Source: Progne subis subis
Lineage: Eukaryota > Chordata > Aves > Passeriformes > Hirundinidae
NCBI GenBank assembly: GCA_022316685.1
Contig: JAKJHU010000061.1
Coordinates: 4,091,709 to 4,155,708 of the forward strand
Length of the DNA stretch: 64,000 bases
Direction: 5' to 3'
The notes under the pieces were generated by a model. That model made no database searches, was not told the origin of the DNA, and saw only the letters and a list, made by a program, of their open reading frames with translations. This document shows positions 13,340 through 24,745 of the stretch, piece by piece. The translations under genes and the position numbers were made by a program. How positions within the stretch are numbered: the stretch's first letter is position 1; every line of letters starts with the position of its first letter.

Positions 13340-14317
13340 ATGAACACCACACACGTTGCGTTCTCCTTTCAGCCCGTGCTGCTCAACGCCACCGAGGACT
13401 TCAACGACTCCATCCCCGGCAACAGGAGCGGCGACGGGTTTTGCGAGCAGGTCTTCATCAAAGCCGAGGTCTTCCTGACTCTGGGCATCATCAGCCTGCT
13501 GGAGAACATCCTCGTCATCCTGGCAGTGCTGAAGAACGGGAACCTGCACTCTCCCATGTACTTCTTCCTCTGCAGCCTGGCTGTGGCAGATATGTTGGTG
13601 AGCATGTCGAACGCCCTGGAGACCGTCATGATCGCCATCCTCAGCAACGGCTACCTGATCATCGGCGACCACTTCATCCAGCACATGGACAATGTCTTTG
13701 ACTCCATGATTTGCATTTCTCTGGTAGCCTCCATCTGCAACCTCCTGGTCATAGCCATCGACAGGTACATCACTATTTTCTATGCCCTCCGTTACCACAG
13801 CATCATGACGGTGAAGAAAGCCCTGACCCTCATTGTGCTCATTTGGGTGGCCTGCATCATCTGCGGCATCATTTTCATTGCCTACTCGGAGAGCAAAACC
13901 GTCATCGTGTGTCTCATCACCATGTTCTTCACCATGCTGCTGCTCATGGCCTCGCTGTACGTGCACATGTTCCTGTTCGCCCGCCTGCACGTCAAGCGCA
14001 TCGCGGCGCTGCCCGTCGAGGGCGTGCCCCCGCAGCGCACCTGCATGAAGGGGGCCGTCACCATCACCATCCTCCTGGGGGTCTTCATTGTCTGCTGGGC
14101 GCCTTTCTTCCTCCACCTCATCCTCATCATCTCCTGCCCCATGAACCCCTACTGCATCTGCTACACCGCGCACTTCAACACCTACCTGGTGCTGATCATG
14201 TGCAACTCCGTCATCGACCCGCTCATTTATGCCTTCAGGAGCCTGGAGATGAGGAAGACTTTCAAAGAAATCGTGTGTTGCTGCTATGACATGAGTGTGG
14301 GACAGTGCATGCTGTAG
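13340..14317 (+). CDS. MC3R: melanocortin receptor 3
   Basis: Encodes a 325-residue class A G-protein-coupled receptor of the plasma membrane. The melanocortin-3 receptor binds alpha/gamma-MSH and ACTH, is antagonised by agouti-family proteins, and signals through Gs and cAMP in energy balance. Visible features: N-glycosylation sequons at N2, N16 and N28; seven hydrophobic segments at about 38-62, 74-98, 118-141, 160-181, 187-212, 239-263 and 277-299; melanocortin acidic pocket residues E94, D117 and D121; DRY at 141-143; CWAPFF at 252-257; DPLIY at 293-297; and a C-terminal Cys cluster at 313-315, a likely palmitoylation site. The very short second extracellular loop is typical of the family. 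The coding region is intronless, as in other melanocortin receptors. I chose the ATG at 13340 because residues from MNTTH onward match the family and length. The frame stays open another 60 codons upstream, but through a poly-Phe T-tract. The frame is intact. Confidence 0.96.
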   Translation: MNTTHVAFSFQPVLLNATEDFNDSIPGNRSGDGFCEQVFIKAEVFLTLGIISLLENILVILAVLKNGNLHSPMYFFLCSLAVADMLVSMSNALETVMIAILSNGYLIIGDHFIQHMDNVFDSMICISLVASICNLLVIAIDRYITIFYALRYHSIMTVKKALTLIVLIWVACIICGIIFIAYSESKTVIVCLITMFFTMLLLMASLYVHMFLFARLHVKRIAALPVEGVPPQRTCMKGAVTITILLGVFIVCWAPFFLHLILIISCPMNPYCICYTAHFNTYLVLIMCNSVIDPLIYAFRSLEMRKTFKEIVCCCYDMSVGQCML

Positions 14318-15315
14318 ACACCGGGCCTTGGGTGGAAAAAACCACTCCACAGGGGTATAAATATAAATGTATTTATGTGTGTGTTGAGATACAGAGCAGC
14401 TCACTTTAAACGCAGTGCCTGAAGGAAGGGTGCAGGAAAGACAAAAGCCTCCTACGTGATGCCTTTTTTTCCTACTTTTCAGAGTGGAAACCAGTTTTTG
14501 ACTGAATGATCTGAAATTTTTTAAATAGTTATAATGGAAGGAAACCCAGGGTGGCTTTCAAAGCAGCTTCAAAAACCTACTGGGATAAATGAATCCTGAA
14601 AGGGAATGCCACCTTCTAGAGACTGAGATAATATTCCCTCTAGCATTCGTTTGTGCCTGTTGCTTTATCTCTGTGCCTCTGCCAACGAGTCAGTGTTTCT
14701 GAAAGATTTCATTAGTACCCTCTGTGGAAAGCTGCTTTTCCTGACACCAACAGGTAACAGCATTGTTCTACGCCCATGCCTCCACCTTTTAATGAAAGAA
14801 TAGATTGACATTCCCGCTGCTTGCCATAAAGCAGCCTGAGTGCAATTGTCCGAGGGTGAAAGCAAACATTTCTCCTGCACTGAAATCAGTTATCACTACA
14901 GCATCAGTGACAGTGTGGCTTCAGCAGCTGCCTGAGAGGATTGACTCATGTGAAGGCTCTTGCCTTATTTATTGTCATACAAGAGTATTATATCCTTGAA
15001 TTTTTAATTATTTTTTTAAAGCTGAAATGCCCTGATCAATGTACTAATTGCTATATTTGTAAAAACTCACAGAAGCCTCCTTTTGATAAATCCTCACGAA
15101 TGAGATCCACAGATCTGAACATCAGAAAGAGCTAAAATGCAAAATTACTTTGGACGCAGCTTTGTGTAAAAGCTGCAGGGAATCCTTAGAAATGTCCACC
15201 CAAACCGCTGGAAGAAATCAGATGTGTGTGGCAGAGAAGACTTTATCCAATGAGAAATAAATGTCCTGGGGCAGTCTCTCCTTACTGCAGCCGTGCCCTG
15301 CACACAGGGAAGTGC
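14318..15315. other. MC3R 3' flank and probable 3' UTR
   Basis: No further gene. AT-rich sequence follows the TAG stop. A candidate AATAAA lies at 15256-15261, but nothing marks the true cleavage site. Confidence 0.45.
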
Positions 15316-15470
15316 CAGGGCTGTGTGCCACCCTTTCCCAGCCCCGTGTGTGCCAGGGCTGTGTGCCAGGGCTGTGTGCCACCCTTTCCCAGCCCCGTGT
15401 GTGCCAGGGCTGTGTGCCAGGGCTGTGTGCCACCCTTTCCCAGCCCCGTGTGTGCCAGGGCTGTGCAAAG
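15316..15470. repeat. 51-bp minisatellite, three copies
   Basis: The unit carries GGCTGTGTGCCACCCTTTCC and CAGCCCCGTGTGTGCC. CCCTTTCC recurs at 15331, 15382 and 15433, so the period is exactly 51 bp and the copies are nearly identical. Because 51 is a multiple of 3, all frames stay open and produce repetitive translations on both strands. I do not regard those as genes. Confidence 0.9.
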
Positions 15471-16857
15471 CAAGCTCCTGCAGCTGCTGCAGTTCAGTCT
15501 TTGCTTCCTGCCAGAGCAAACGCTGCCGGTGCCTCAAGCAGCGAGCGAGCAAAGGCTGCTGCAGCGTGTGCAGGACACGGGCAGGGGCAGTGGCACCGCC
15601 AGTGCCAGCCTGGAACGCTCTGAGCCATCCCAAAGGCTCCTCAGCACCTTCCTGGTACCCTGCTTTCAGGAGGGGCAGGTTCCCCAAAGCTCGGAGCTAT
15701 CTGATGCTTTCAAACATCTCGAAGATCTGGTTTGACTTAAAGCTCTCTCTTTTATTCCCCCCACCTTCCTATTTTGTGTGGAGTTGCTGAGTTGATATTA
15801 TTGTTGGGTTTTTTCTGGGACTCCTGTCTGCCGGGTGAGAAGCTGTTCATGCACCCAGAGCTCCCCCAGCTCCCGTGGCCCCGGTTCTGCCCCGGTTCTG
15901 CCCCACGCTGGTGCCGGTGTTTCGGTGCTGGTGGCTCCAGACCCAGCCCTGCTGCCTGTGGGGAGTCACAGCTCACACCCCGCACATCCCGGCCGTGCTG
16001 GATCCTCCCCATCCCACAGGGAACACCCCATCTCCCAATCCGACGGGCTGTATCGTTTCCTTGGGGCCAAGAGCCGCCTCTCCCCGTGCTCCAGCCACAA
16101 TCTGCTCCACCACAGACCAACCTCAGGCTCCCTCTTTCTCCTGCCCTCTGATCACACCCAAAAGTCCCTGAGTTCTCACTTCCTCCCATAATCACACCCT
16201 CCAGACTTCCCCCTTCCCTTACCTCCCTCTGCCCCAACACTTACCTATAACCCTTCATTTTAGAAAGGCTAAAGCTAAAAAAAAAATAAATAAAGCAAAT
16301 CCAAGGTCACTGTGGAGCAGAACAGGCACAAATGAAAACTCTCCCTGTTTCAAGAAGAGACCAAAGACTGGCAAAGCCAAATGCTTTCAGCTTTATCTGT
16401 GTGTCACAGCCCCCAGCTCAGCAGCGTTCTGTCCTCCCAGCCTGACACACTTTGCAGCAGCAGCTGTGGCACACGGAGGTGAAATCAGCAGAACTTCGGC
16501 GGTGTGCAAAGGCTGTGCCTGCCTCTTGTGAAAAGTCTCTGCTTTCTTTCGGTGTTCTGTATCTCTGCACTCTGCAGCTTGGTTTGCCACAATATTCTGC
16601 CTCAGGTTATTGTGTATTTAGCTCTTGTTGCACCTGATGTCCTACTTATCTCTCTGATGTCCTACTCTTTTCTCCTTTAAAAGCAATTTAAGCAGGACTG
16701 ATTCATACAGTGCTTTGCCTTTAAGCAAAACATACTCTGCTGAATAAAACCTGGAGAGACCGCTGAGAATCATGTTTGCTTCTGTCAGAGCACCACATCA
16801 CATCTGGGGGCTCACAAAACTAGAAATAGAGTCCAACACTGGGAAAAGGATTCTTAA
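15471..16857. other. non-coding, nothing recognised
   Basis: C/T-rich in part (about 15.8-16.25 kb). No exon, RNA gene or element is recognised. Confidence 0.5.
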
Positions 16858-16970
16858 TTCAGAGAATCATGGAATGGTTTGGGTTGGAAGGGTTCTTCAT
16901 CAGCCAGCTCCAGCCCTGCCGTGGGCAGGGACAGCTCCCAGCATCCCAGGTTGTTCCTGGCCTGGAACTC
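16858..16970 (-). mobile_element. CR1 LINE 3' tail
   Basis: The plus strand shows the antisense CR1 end: AGAATCATGGAATGGTTTGG, then GTTGGAAGGG, GGGCAGGGACAGCTCCCA and a diverged CCAGGTTGTTCC. It is an old truncated copy. Confidence 0.75.
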
Positions 16971-17291
16971 TACACTCTGCCCACAGAGCTCCACAAAAAG
17001 GGGGGAAAATATTCCAGACTATCAGTCCCATGTGCAAACGTGAGAGAATCCATAAAATCCCCCGAAGGTCTCTCACCCCTTGTGGCACTGGGCACAGCTC
17101 ACCCAGGACATGGGGTGGGATTGCTCAGCCCCAGGAGCACTTTCTCAGCTCTCAGCCCCGCTCTGGAATCCCGTGGTGCTCGGATCCAGGGCTGCAGGGT
17201 CTCAACAAGCCCGGCCCTGATGGGAGGGGAAAGAGGGAATGTCCGTGGGGCTGAACCCCACAACAGGAGAGAATGAGTGAATACTCACAGC

Positions 17292-17795
17292 TACAGAGCC
17301 AGGGGAAGGAAAAGGGAAAAGGGAAAAGGGAAAAGGGAAAAGGGAAAAGGGAAAAGGGAAAATGGAAAAGGGAGAAGGGAAAAGGGAGAAGGGAGAAGGG
17401 AAAAGGGAAAAGGGAAAAGGGAAAAGGGAGAAGGGAAAAGGGAAAAGGGAGAAGGGAAAAGGGAAAAGGGAGAAGGGAAAAGGGAGAAGGGAAAACAGGG
17501 AGGGAAAAGGGAAGAGGGAAAGGTAAATAAGTGAAATGGAAAGGGAAAGAGAGATAAATGGAAGGGAATTGAAGGGGAAAGGAAGGGGAAGGAAATGGGA
17601 AAGGAAGAGAAAAAGAAATTGGAAAAGAAGGGTAAAGGAAGATGAAAAAAAGGGAAAATAGAGGGGGAAAGGAAGGGGAAAGTAAGGAAAATAGAAGAGG
17701 GAAAGGAAAGAAATAGAAGGGGAAAGGAAATGGGAAAGGAAGAGGAAGGGAAGGGGAACAGAAGGGGAATGGAAGGGGAAAGGAAGGGAAGAGCA
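17292..17795. repeat. GGGAAAA array and purine-only tract
   Basis: About 500 bp in which the plus strand is almost purely A and G. The left half (about 17292-17530) is a 7-mer array of GGGAAAA with GGGAGAA variants. The right half is a degenerate GGAAAGGAAG mixture. The minus strand reads as a Phe/Pro/Ser/Leu open frame of over 250 codons, which is a product of the repeat and not a protein. Confidence 0.9.
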
Positions 17796-20700
17796 GGGCT
17801 GCACTACAACCAGCAGATCTTTTGATGGACAGATCTCTTGATGAGAGGGGAGCCCTGGCAGCGTGCCCAGCCTCCCTGAGGGACACAACTGCAGCAGGAC
17901 TGATCCCAGAGACACAACTCCAGCGGCAGTGCCCGCCCCAGCCCCATCCGCCAGCGCTGCACCCTCGGGTGTGCCCACAAACCAAAGGCAGGGCAGGCAG
18001 GGCCCCTCTCACCTGCTGCCAACCACAGCAACATTTCCAGCTGGGAATCTGCCCCTGGCTTCACTGCAGTGAAGAGCTGCCACCTGTAAACCAACGTATA
18101 ATCTCCTCATATTAAGAAATGTTTCTTCCTTGAGGAGAGTGCTGGGCTGAACAAAACATGTGCAGTTTCCCCCAGCAGGTCTAAGAAATGGCAGGCTGAA
18201 ATTATATCTTTTGCATCTAAAGGTATCATTATTATGGATTTATTGAGTCAGGTTCTCTGCAGGAAAATCAAGAAGTTCACAGACGCTGTAGGATTGCCGT
18301 TTGCCCAAAGATGTGTTAGGAAATCCTCACATATTTAAGACAAATATTTGAATTCGCGGGAACAAGAGTTATCCTGCTAAGTCAACTCAACACGGCATAT
18401 TCTGCAAATTACAGACAGATTTGTTTTTCTCACATTAAATTCAGCACTGCACAGACAATTTTCCCATCAATAAATGTCTAAATATTTTATAATTGACAGC
18501 ATTTGTATTAATGGGCAAACAGCGGAGTCCAGGCACAGAACTCTGCAGTTAAACAAGGTCATTGTTCGGGCCATTGGTACAGACACCTCCGTCCCGTTTC
18601 CACTGAAATAAGATGTTTCTACTTGTTGAGGCCTCGGTGGGGACCAGCGTTTGCTGGTTGGTGGCTGCCCCTAAACCACTGAGGCGATTTGGGAGGAATC
18701 CACAAAGAAATGGGGTGGGAAAATCTCCACACTGAGCCCTCGATCAATCCCCTTACAGGTGGAAGGCCGAGGAAAGAAACAGCTTTGAAAGAGCACTGCA
18801 AAGACTCATAAAAATTCCTGTCCATAAATATCTCTGTGAAGAGCTTTCAGATGTGCTGTTCTGCTCAGTTCTGAAGGCTGCAGTTTAAAAGGGGATGGGA
18901 TTTCGGGTCCCTCCCAACCCAAAGCATTCCCTGATCCCACAGCCCCGCCTGCAGCAAGGATGTTACCCCACCGTGAGCTCGTTCTGTCAGTGCCATGCAG
19001 ATTTCCATCACAGCAGGGTGAGCACCTCTCAGGAAACAGCAGGTAAAAAAAGAGAGGCAGGAACTGGGAGGCAGAGCCTGACCAGCTGTGCAAACAGCCC
19101 TGGGTGCGTGTGGTGGTGGTGGGGATGTGGGAGAGCTCCAGGGCTGAGGGCGAACGTCTTTGGTGCCAGCCAGGAGACAAGGAGTGTGAAATCAAGAGTC
19201 TGCAGCTAACTGGGACAGACTTTGTCCTCGTTCCTGTCCTGGTATCACAAAGCCTACATGTTTCTCCTGTCTTCAGCCTCCAAGGCCAAAGAACCTCTTC
19301 ACAAACACTTGTCTCTCAAAGCGAGTCTGAACTTATTCCTCACTTGGGCAAAACACCAGACCTTGTACTGGCAGCCTTTTGTTGCCTCTGTGTGCAGTCA
19401 ATTATGTGCTACTTGTGAAGAGAGTTGCCTTTAGTAATCTTAAAATTGTACAGCATGTACTCGGAAAGGTCTAAATCTAAAGCAAGGACTCGTAATTTTG
19501 GGTTTGAAATGGTACAGGGACAGTAAATAAATGTCATCTTTAATTTTCAAATTTCCCTGCATGAAAGGAACTGAGGTGGGCTTGGGGAATCCAAAACTTC
19601 TGGCAAAACGAAACAGGAAGGAGGCAGGAACAAATACGAGGCAAGCAGTAGTAAAATTATCTTTCAGAAAGTAATTAATGTGTTTGCATATCCAAAGTTA
19701 GGTACAAAAATTAAACCAAACACTTCACTACCGTCATCACGAAGTGAACTGCATTATCTTTGATGTTTATGTAACAGACCAACTATTTATTCTGAAGGAC
19801 AACTGTCTCAGTGAAAGCAGGGGCTGTTTAAAAGCACAAATCGAGGGAGAACACCAGCTCCTGCTCTATGTGTGACCTGCACATTCAGCTCAGGGGAAGG
19901 GAACTGAATGCCCATCGGTGAGCACCAAAGCACTGTGAAAACAGATCTCTTTTTTTTTTTTTTTTTTAAGGTAGAATCAGCTGCAGTTCTCTAAAATCAG
20001 TTTTCCTCTCAGTTTTGTTTAAGCTGATGGAGACACCAGGCTGCTGCTGCCTGTGCCACCCACGCCAGCAGGCACCAACAAAACGGGGCTGGAAGGGGCT
20101 GCTTCGGTTCCTTGTGCCCCCTTGCCAGCTTTGGGCAGTCTCTCAGCTCTCACCCTTCTCCTCTGCACAGATAAATAATTCCCCCCATTCCCTCAGCACA
20201 ATTTGACAGTGCTTCCCTGGTTAGTGCTGGGGGAAGTCCCAAAAAACAAACCCAAATCAATCAATAATCCACGTGTACACGTGGCACAAACCTTCCCTTC
20301 CATAAATAAACCTACAACTGCGCGGCTCCAGTTGGCGGGATGTCATTCCTATTCCCCAAAAAAAAACCACAGGAGAAGCTCTGAGCAACTTCCTCGGGGC
20401 AAATCCCCTTTGGAGAGTCCAGAAGTAAACATTTAAAACCAACTCAGGAAAATGAAATTGCCCAGTATGATCCCACAGGGGATCCTTCATGAAATCAAAG
20501 AAGCTGCCTTTGATTAAAACGAAGAGCAGCAGAAAAATGTGCATTGAGAATGTCAAATCAGGAATTGTGTGTATTTGTAGACGAAGGGACAGTTGCATAC
20601 TTCAGTGGTGAAAAGCTTTTACTAATGAGCAATTGTTCTCTGCTGCCTGCATTTAGATCAAAGAAGAACACAAGAGTTTTGCTTTTAACTGAGCAAGAGA

Positions 20701-23700
20701 CGTTGAAACTGAAATTATATCCAACTGAGAACAGGTACAAGTGGACTTGTGAGTGTAATAACTGTGTTTATAACAATAACATTGTTTCCATCGCTGATTT
20801 GTGGAATTTAGCCTCATCGGGGATGACCTGACATGCAATTTGATGAGTCTATCCCATTGTTATTGTCCAAAATTCATATATTCTTTTGTTCTTATGAGAA
20901 GTCTCTTCACGTAGGAACCAGCCACATCATAAATTCTGTTACAAAGATAATAACTGCTGAACCCTAAGTTTTAAATCATTAGCTGGAAAAAAATGGGAAT
21001 GACAGTGGAAACAAAAAAATTATCATAGAACAGTACATTTTTATCAAGAGACAAAAGAGCGGCGTTCTTTCTTTTTCAGAATTTCTATGAGTGGGTAGTA
21101 AACAGATACAACACCTATGGAAATTAAACCAGGCATACATGGAAACAGACAGGGCACACATAAGTGGCCAAATATTCTTTATAAAAACCAATTCACCAAG
21201 CAGAAAAAAACATGATGTTTCTCTGAGTTTCAGTTCATCGCTTCCTTTTCTCGTATCGTGTGACTCTAACTCGGTTTGGATTTGATTTCTGCCTTCCCCG
21301 GTCTTTTATTTTGTAGCTTCTCCAGGAGCTGACCCATCTCCGTGATATCTCCTTGTAAAGGGTTTTGTTTCTTGTGTTGAAACACCTGCTCTGCTGGCTG
21401 ACAGAAAAAGCTACAGCAGCTGCACTTCCCCTGCTCAGCTCAGGCAAACACAGAAACGAGACCAGGGAACATTTGCCTCCACCCTGCTCTCTTAGCAAGA
21501 AGATTTTATACTATTTTATCTAGCCTCCAGTCGGTTTGGTGGGAATTAGTCCCAAACTCTGCTCATCCCCAAAAGGAAAACCTCCAAAAGGTTCCAGAAA
21601 ATTTTGCCCTGTGGCTTTGGCCTTTCTATTTTGGTATTGTTAATTTGTGTTAGATAAAAACGTACCATACTTGTAAGGGTTAAATGATAAACAAGCCAAT
21701 AATCCTTTGAAATTTAAGATAACAGACATTTAAAGGCACCCAGGACCAAATCACAAATTTCGATAACAAATAACATTTTTTGGGGTTTTTTCGTTCAAAC
21801 AACAAAAAACATTCTAACAGGTATCTCGATTCTGGCATGATAGCACAAGCACAGCGAAAATCAATGCTCTCCTTCAAAATGGAACTCATTATTTCTCAGG
21901 CAGGGTGGATTTTAAATATCATCTTTTGACCTATGTGCAGCTCCTTACCAGAATCTAAGAGCTGTTAAATTACTGACAGGCTGAATGCAGGAGAAATATT
22001 CAAGCCCAGCTCAATTATTATGTGCAAAGCAATATCTGAAGAGGTGTTGGGTTTCCCACTGGGCACCCCAGGTTTGCTTTTCTTTAGGAAAACTGGAGAA
22101 AAGGATTTGCTCTCCTCTGGTTGATGCCTCACAGACCAGAATGGGACTTTGACCCCATGGGCATCTCTTGCTTCCCTCCCTGCTGGTGCCCCCTCCAAGA
22201 GGAACAGGATTTCTTGTTTAGCCACCAAAACCTGCTGCTCAGGAGTTTTCATCCTGCAAGGGGAGATATCAGAAAATATGTAAGGGACCCCACGCCTTCA
22301 TCAGAGTCAAATAATGGAACTAGAAAAGTTAGCAGGGAGGATATTTAGCCCAGGGAACAGCATTTTCAAGAGACAGCTCAGGGAATAGAATGCCCTGGGA
22401 GGGCTGGAGATATGTGACAGCTTTGTGTTTTGTTTTCTTAAACGCTGTCCCTTTGGAAGCTCTCCTTAATGAAAACTTATTCAGCTGTCCTGAATTAATG
22501 CTTTCCTTTTAATGTGATAATTATTACCAATTTGTCGTCTAACTGCTGATCAGAAAAGGCAAAAAACTCCTGAGGCATATGCACAACTATTGCTATTTGG
22601 AAAATGAAATCACTGCTGGACTGCCCCTTCCCTTGCTTTGTTGGGAGGTGGGGTGAGCAGGACGTGCAACACAAGGTTTAATATGACTTTTTCTGAAGAG
22701 ATAAGTACATCGAGACAGCCCTGCCGATGGTGAGCAAGAGCCCTGCGTGATCAAAACCACCACATCAAAGAACCTGGAGCAATCCGATATCCGAAATAAA
22801 GGCAGAGAAAGATGGAATTAACTGAGAATACAGCTCCCACACTGACGCAGCAATGAATACGAGGTCATTAAGCCATCTGCATAATCAGTGAGCATGTGTT
22901 AAAAGCAAGGAGTAATTCCTCTAAGGGAGAAAAGTCTGGGGGAAAAAACCCTTTTCTGATTGAGAAGTTGTAATTGTTCCCCCCCAAAAAAACCTGCTTA
23001 GCGTGCTCATGTTAATGCTGTAATAAATAGATTTCAAACATGGTTTTGTTCCCTCTGTGAACCAGCAGCGCCTTGTGCAGCGTGCTGGAAGCTGGGTAAT
23101 CACAGACACTTTGGCTGGACATTCACGGGGGCTAAGTAGCCAAAATGGGCATTTTCACATCCTGCAATTGGTAGCTCACAGTAAAAAATAGCAGCTTGTA
23201 AAGAACTTTCCAGTCATCATGAGTTCTAGACGTATTTACACATATTTATATATATATATATTTAAGTATATATGCATTTATACCTGTATATGTACCAGCC
23301 ATGTTTCATTTTCCTTACAAACCCACACTTGGAATCTGTGGCTGGCAATCCATACAAAATCTGGAATTGTCTGGGTTTTGCAGTCGCATTTGCTCCGTGC
23401 ACACATGAAAGTTGTTTTTGTTCATGTTGTTTTAATGAGAATAAAGGCACCCTCAGTTCTGCTGCCTGTCTTACACCCAGCTAGTCTCAATTAAAATGTG
23501 GAAAACAAACGAGAGCCGCACATTCACGAGGGTCATTTGAAAACAAACTGGCACGAAGCAAATTATAATTTACTTAGAAAGATGCACAAATGTTTCCCTT
23601 CTAGGCATTCTATCAACTTAATCCAACCTTATGATTTTTATCTTATTTTGTGGAACTACAAAACAGCTGGAGGAATTGGATGGAGAAAGTAAGAAATGAG

Positions 23701-23784
23701 GGCAACTTCTTTTTTTTAAATTTATTTTTCTGCCTTTTAATTTCTCTGTGTATTTAAAGAGATGCTGGGGCCAAATTTCAGGCT
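17796..23784. other. intergenic, no gene recognised
   Basis: About 6 kb of moderately AT-rich sequence. Small features are a T-run near 19950-19967 and a short TA repeat at about 23245-23262. No exon, RNA gene or intact element was identified. Conserved non-coding elements could be present but need alignment. Confidence 0.5.
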
Positions 23785-24166
23785 GAGAAAACTGGGATAA
23801 AGCTGAAAGAATTGGAATAGTTCACCTGGAGAGGAGAAGCTTTGGGGTGACCTCATTGTGGCCTCTCAGTGTCTGGAGGAGCTGCAGGGAAGATGGAGAG
23901 AGAGGATTTCCAAGGGATGGAGGGACAGGACACAGGGAATGGCTCCAAACTGCCAGAGAGGAGGTTTAGGTGGGATATTGGGGATAAATCCTTCACTGTG
24001 AGGGAGGGGACGCCCTGGCACAGGAATTCCCAGAGGAGCTGTGGCTGCCCCTGGATCCCTGGCAGTGCCCAAGTCCAGGCCGGAGCAGCCTGGGACAGTG
24101 GAAGGTGTCCCTGCCCATGGATTGGAATGAGAGGAGCTTTAAATTCCTTCTGTGATTTTATGAAAT
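23785..24166 (+). mobile_element. CR1 LINE 3' fragment, about 380 bp
   Basis: The longest clear sense CR1 piece outside the FAM210B region. In order it shows AGAAGCTTTGGGGTGACCTC, ATTGTGGCC, GGGATATTGGGGATAAA, CACTGTGAGGGAGGGG, CAGCTGTGGCTGCCCCTGGA (with one difference), GTGTCCCTGCCCATGG and a diverged terminal TCTGTGATTTTATG. No intact reverse transcriptase is present. Confidence 0.85.
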
Positions 24167-24544
24167 GTCTTCAGAGAATGGGAACATCGAGTTCTGGAGG
24201 AGAACAGGATCGTGACCACAAGCACCACCAGCTGTGAGGAGCCGAGCACCCCTTGTGCAAACCCATCCAAGGCTTGGCTCCAAACCTGTCTCAGCAGGGC
24301 AGCACTGCTGAACATTTCCCAACAAATCCTGCTCTGGAATAACAAATAAGTGGGAAACCCTTTGAGGAGCTCAGCAGAGCTCCCCAGCAGAGCCCCAACC
24401 TGCAGCTCAAACTGAACAGAGGAAGTTTTGGCAGCCAGAGGATGCTGTGGCTCGAGGAGCTCACCCCATCTGCAGAGGGTCTGCACATCCTGGCCCAAAT
24501 CACTGCAATGGGGCTGTCTGCAGGTGGGCAATGTGGGCAGGTGG

Positions 24545-24745
24545 ACACTGCTGGTGCCACCCCAGGAGCAGGAGCTGCACCAGGAGATGGACCAGGAGCT
24601 GAACAAGGAGCAGGAACAGGACCAGGACCAGGAGCTGAACAAGGACCAGGACCAGGACCAGGAGCTGTACCAGGAACTACACCAGGACCAGGAGCAGAAC
24701 CAGGACCAGGAGCTGCACCAGGACCAGGCACTCCACAAAAGCCCT
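24545..24745. repeat. CAGGAC/CAGGAG hexamer-based tandem repeat
   Basis: About 200 bp of irregular CAGGAC, CAGGAG and GAACAAGGAC hexamers. It gives a Gln/Asp/Glu-rich translation in one frame and a Pro/Gly/Ala-rich one in the others. Openness in several frames on both strands points to repeat structure, not coding. Confidence 0.75.

Noticed and set aside
12775..13701. 308-codon plus-strand frame ending inside MC3R
   Set aside because: It is in a different phase from the receptor, and its second half is an Arg/His/Pro-rich shadow of the MC3R coding sequence.
17152..18012. Minus-strand frames of 258-286 codons rich in Phe, Pro, Ser and Leu
   Set aside because: Translation of a polypyrimidine tract, not a membrane protein.
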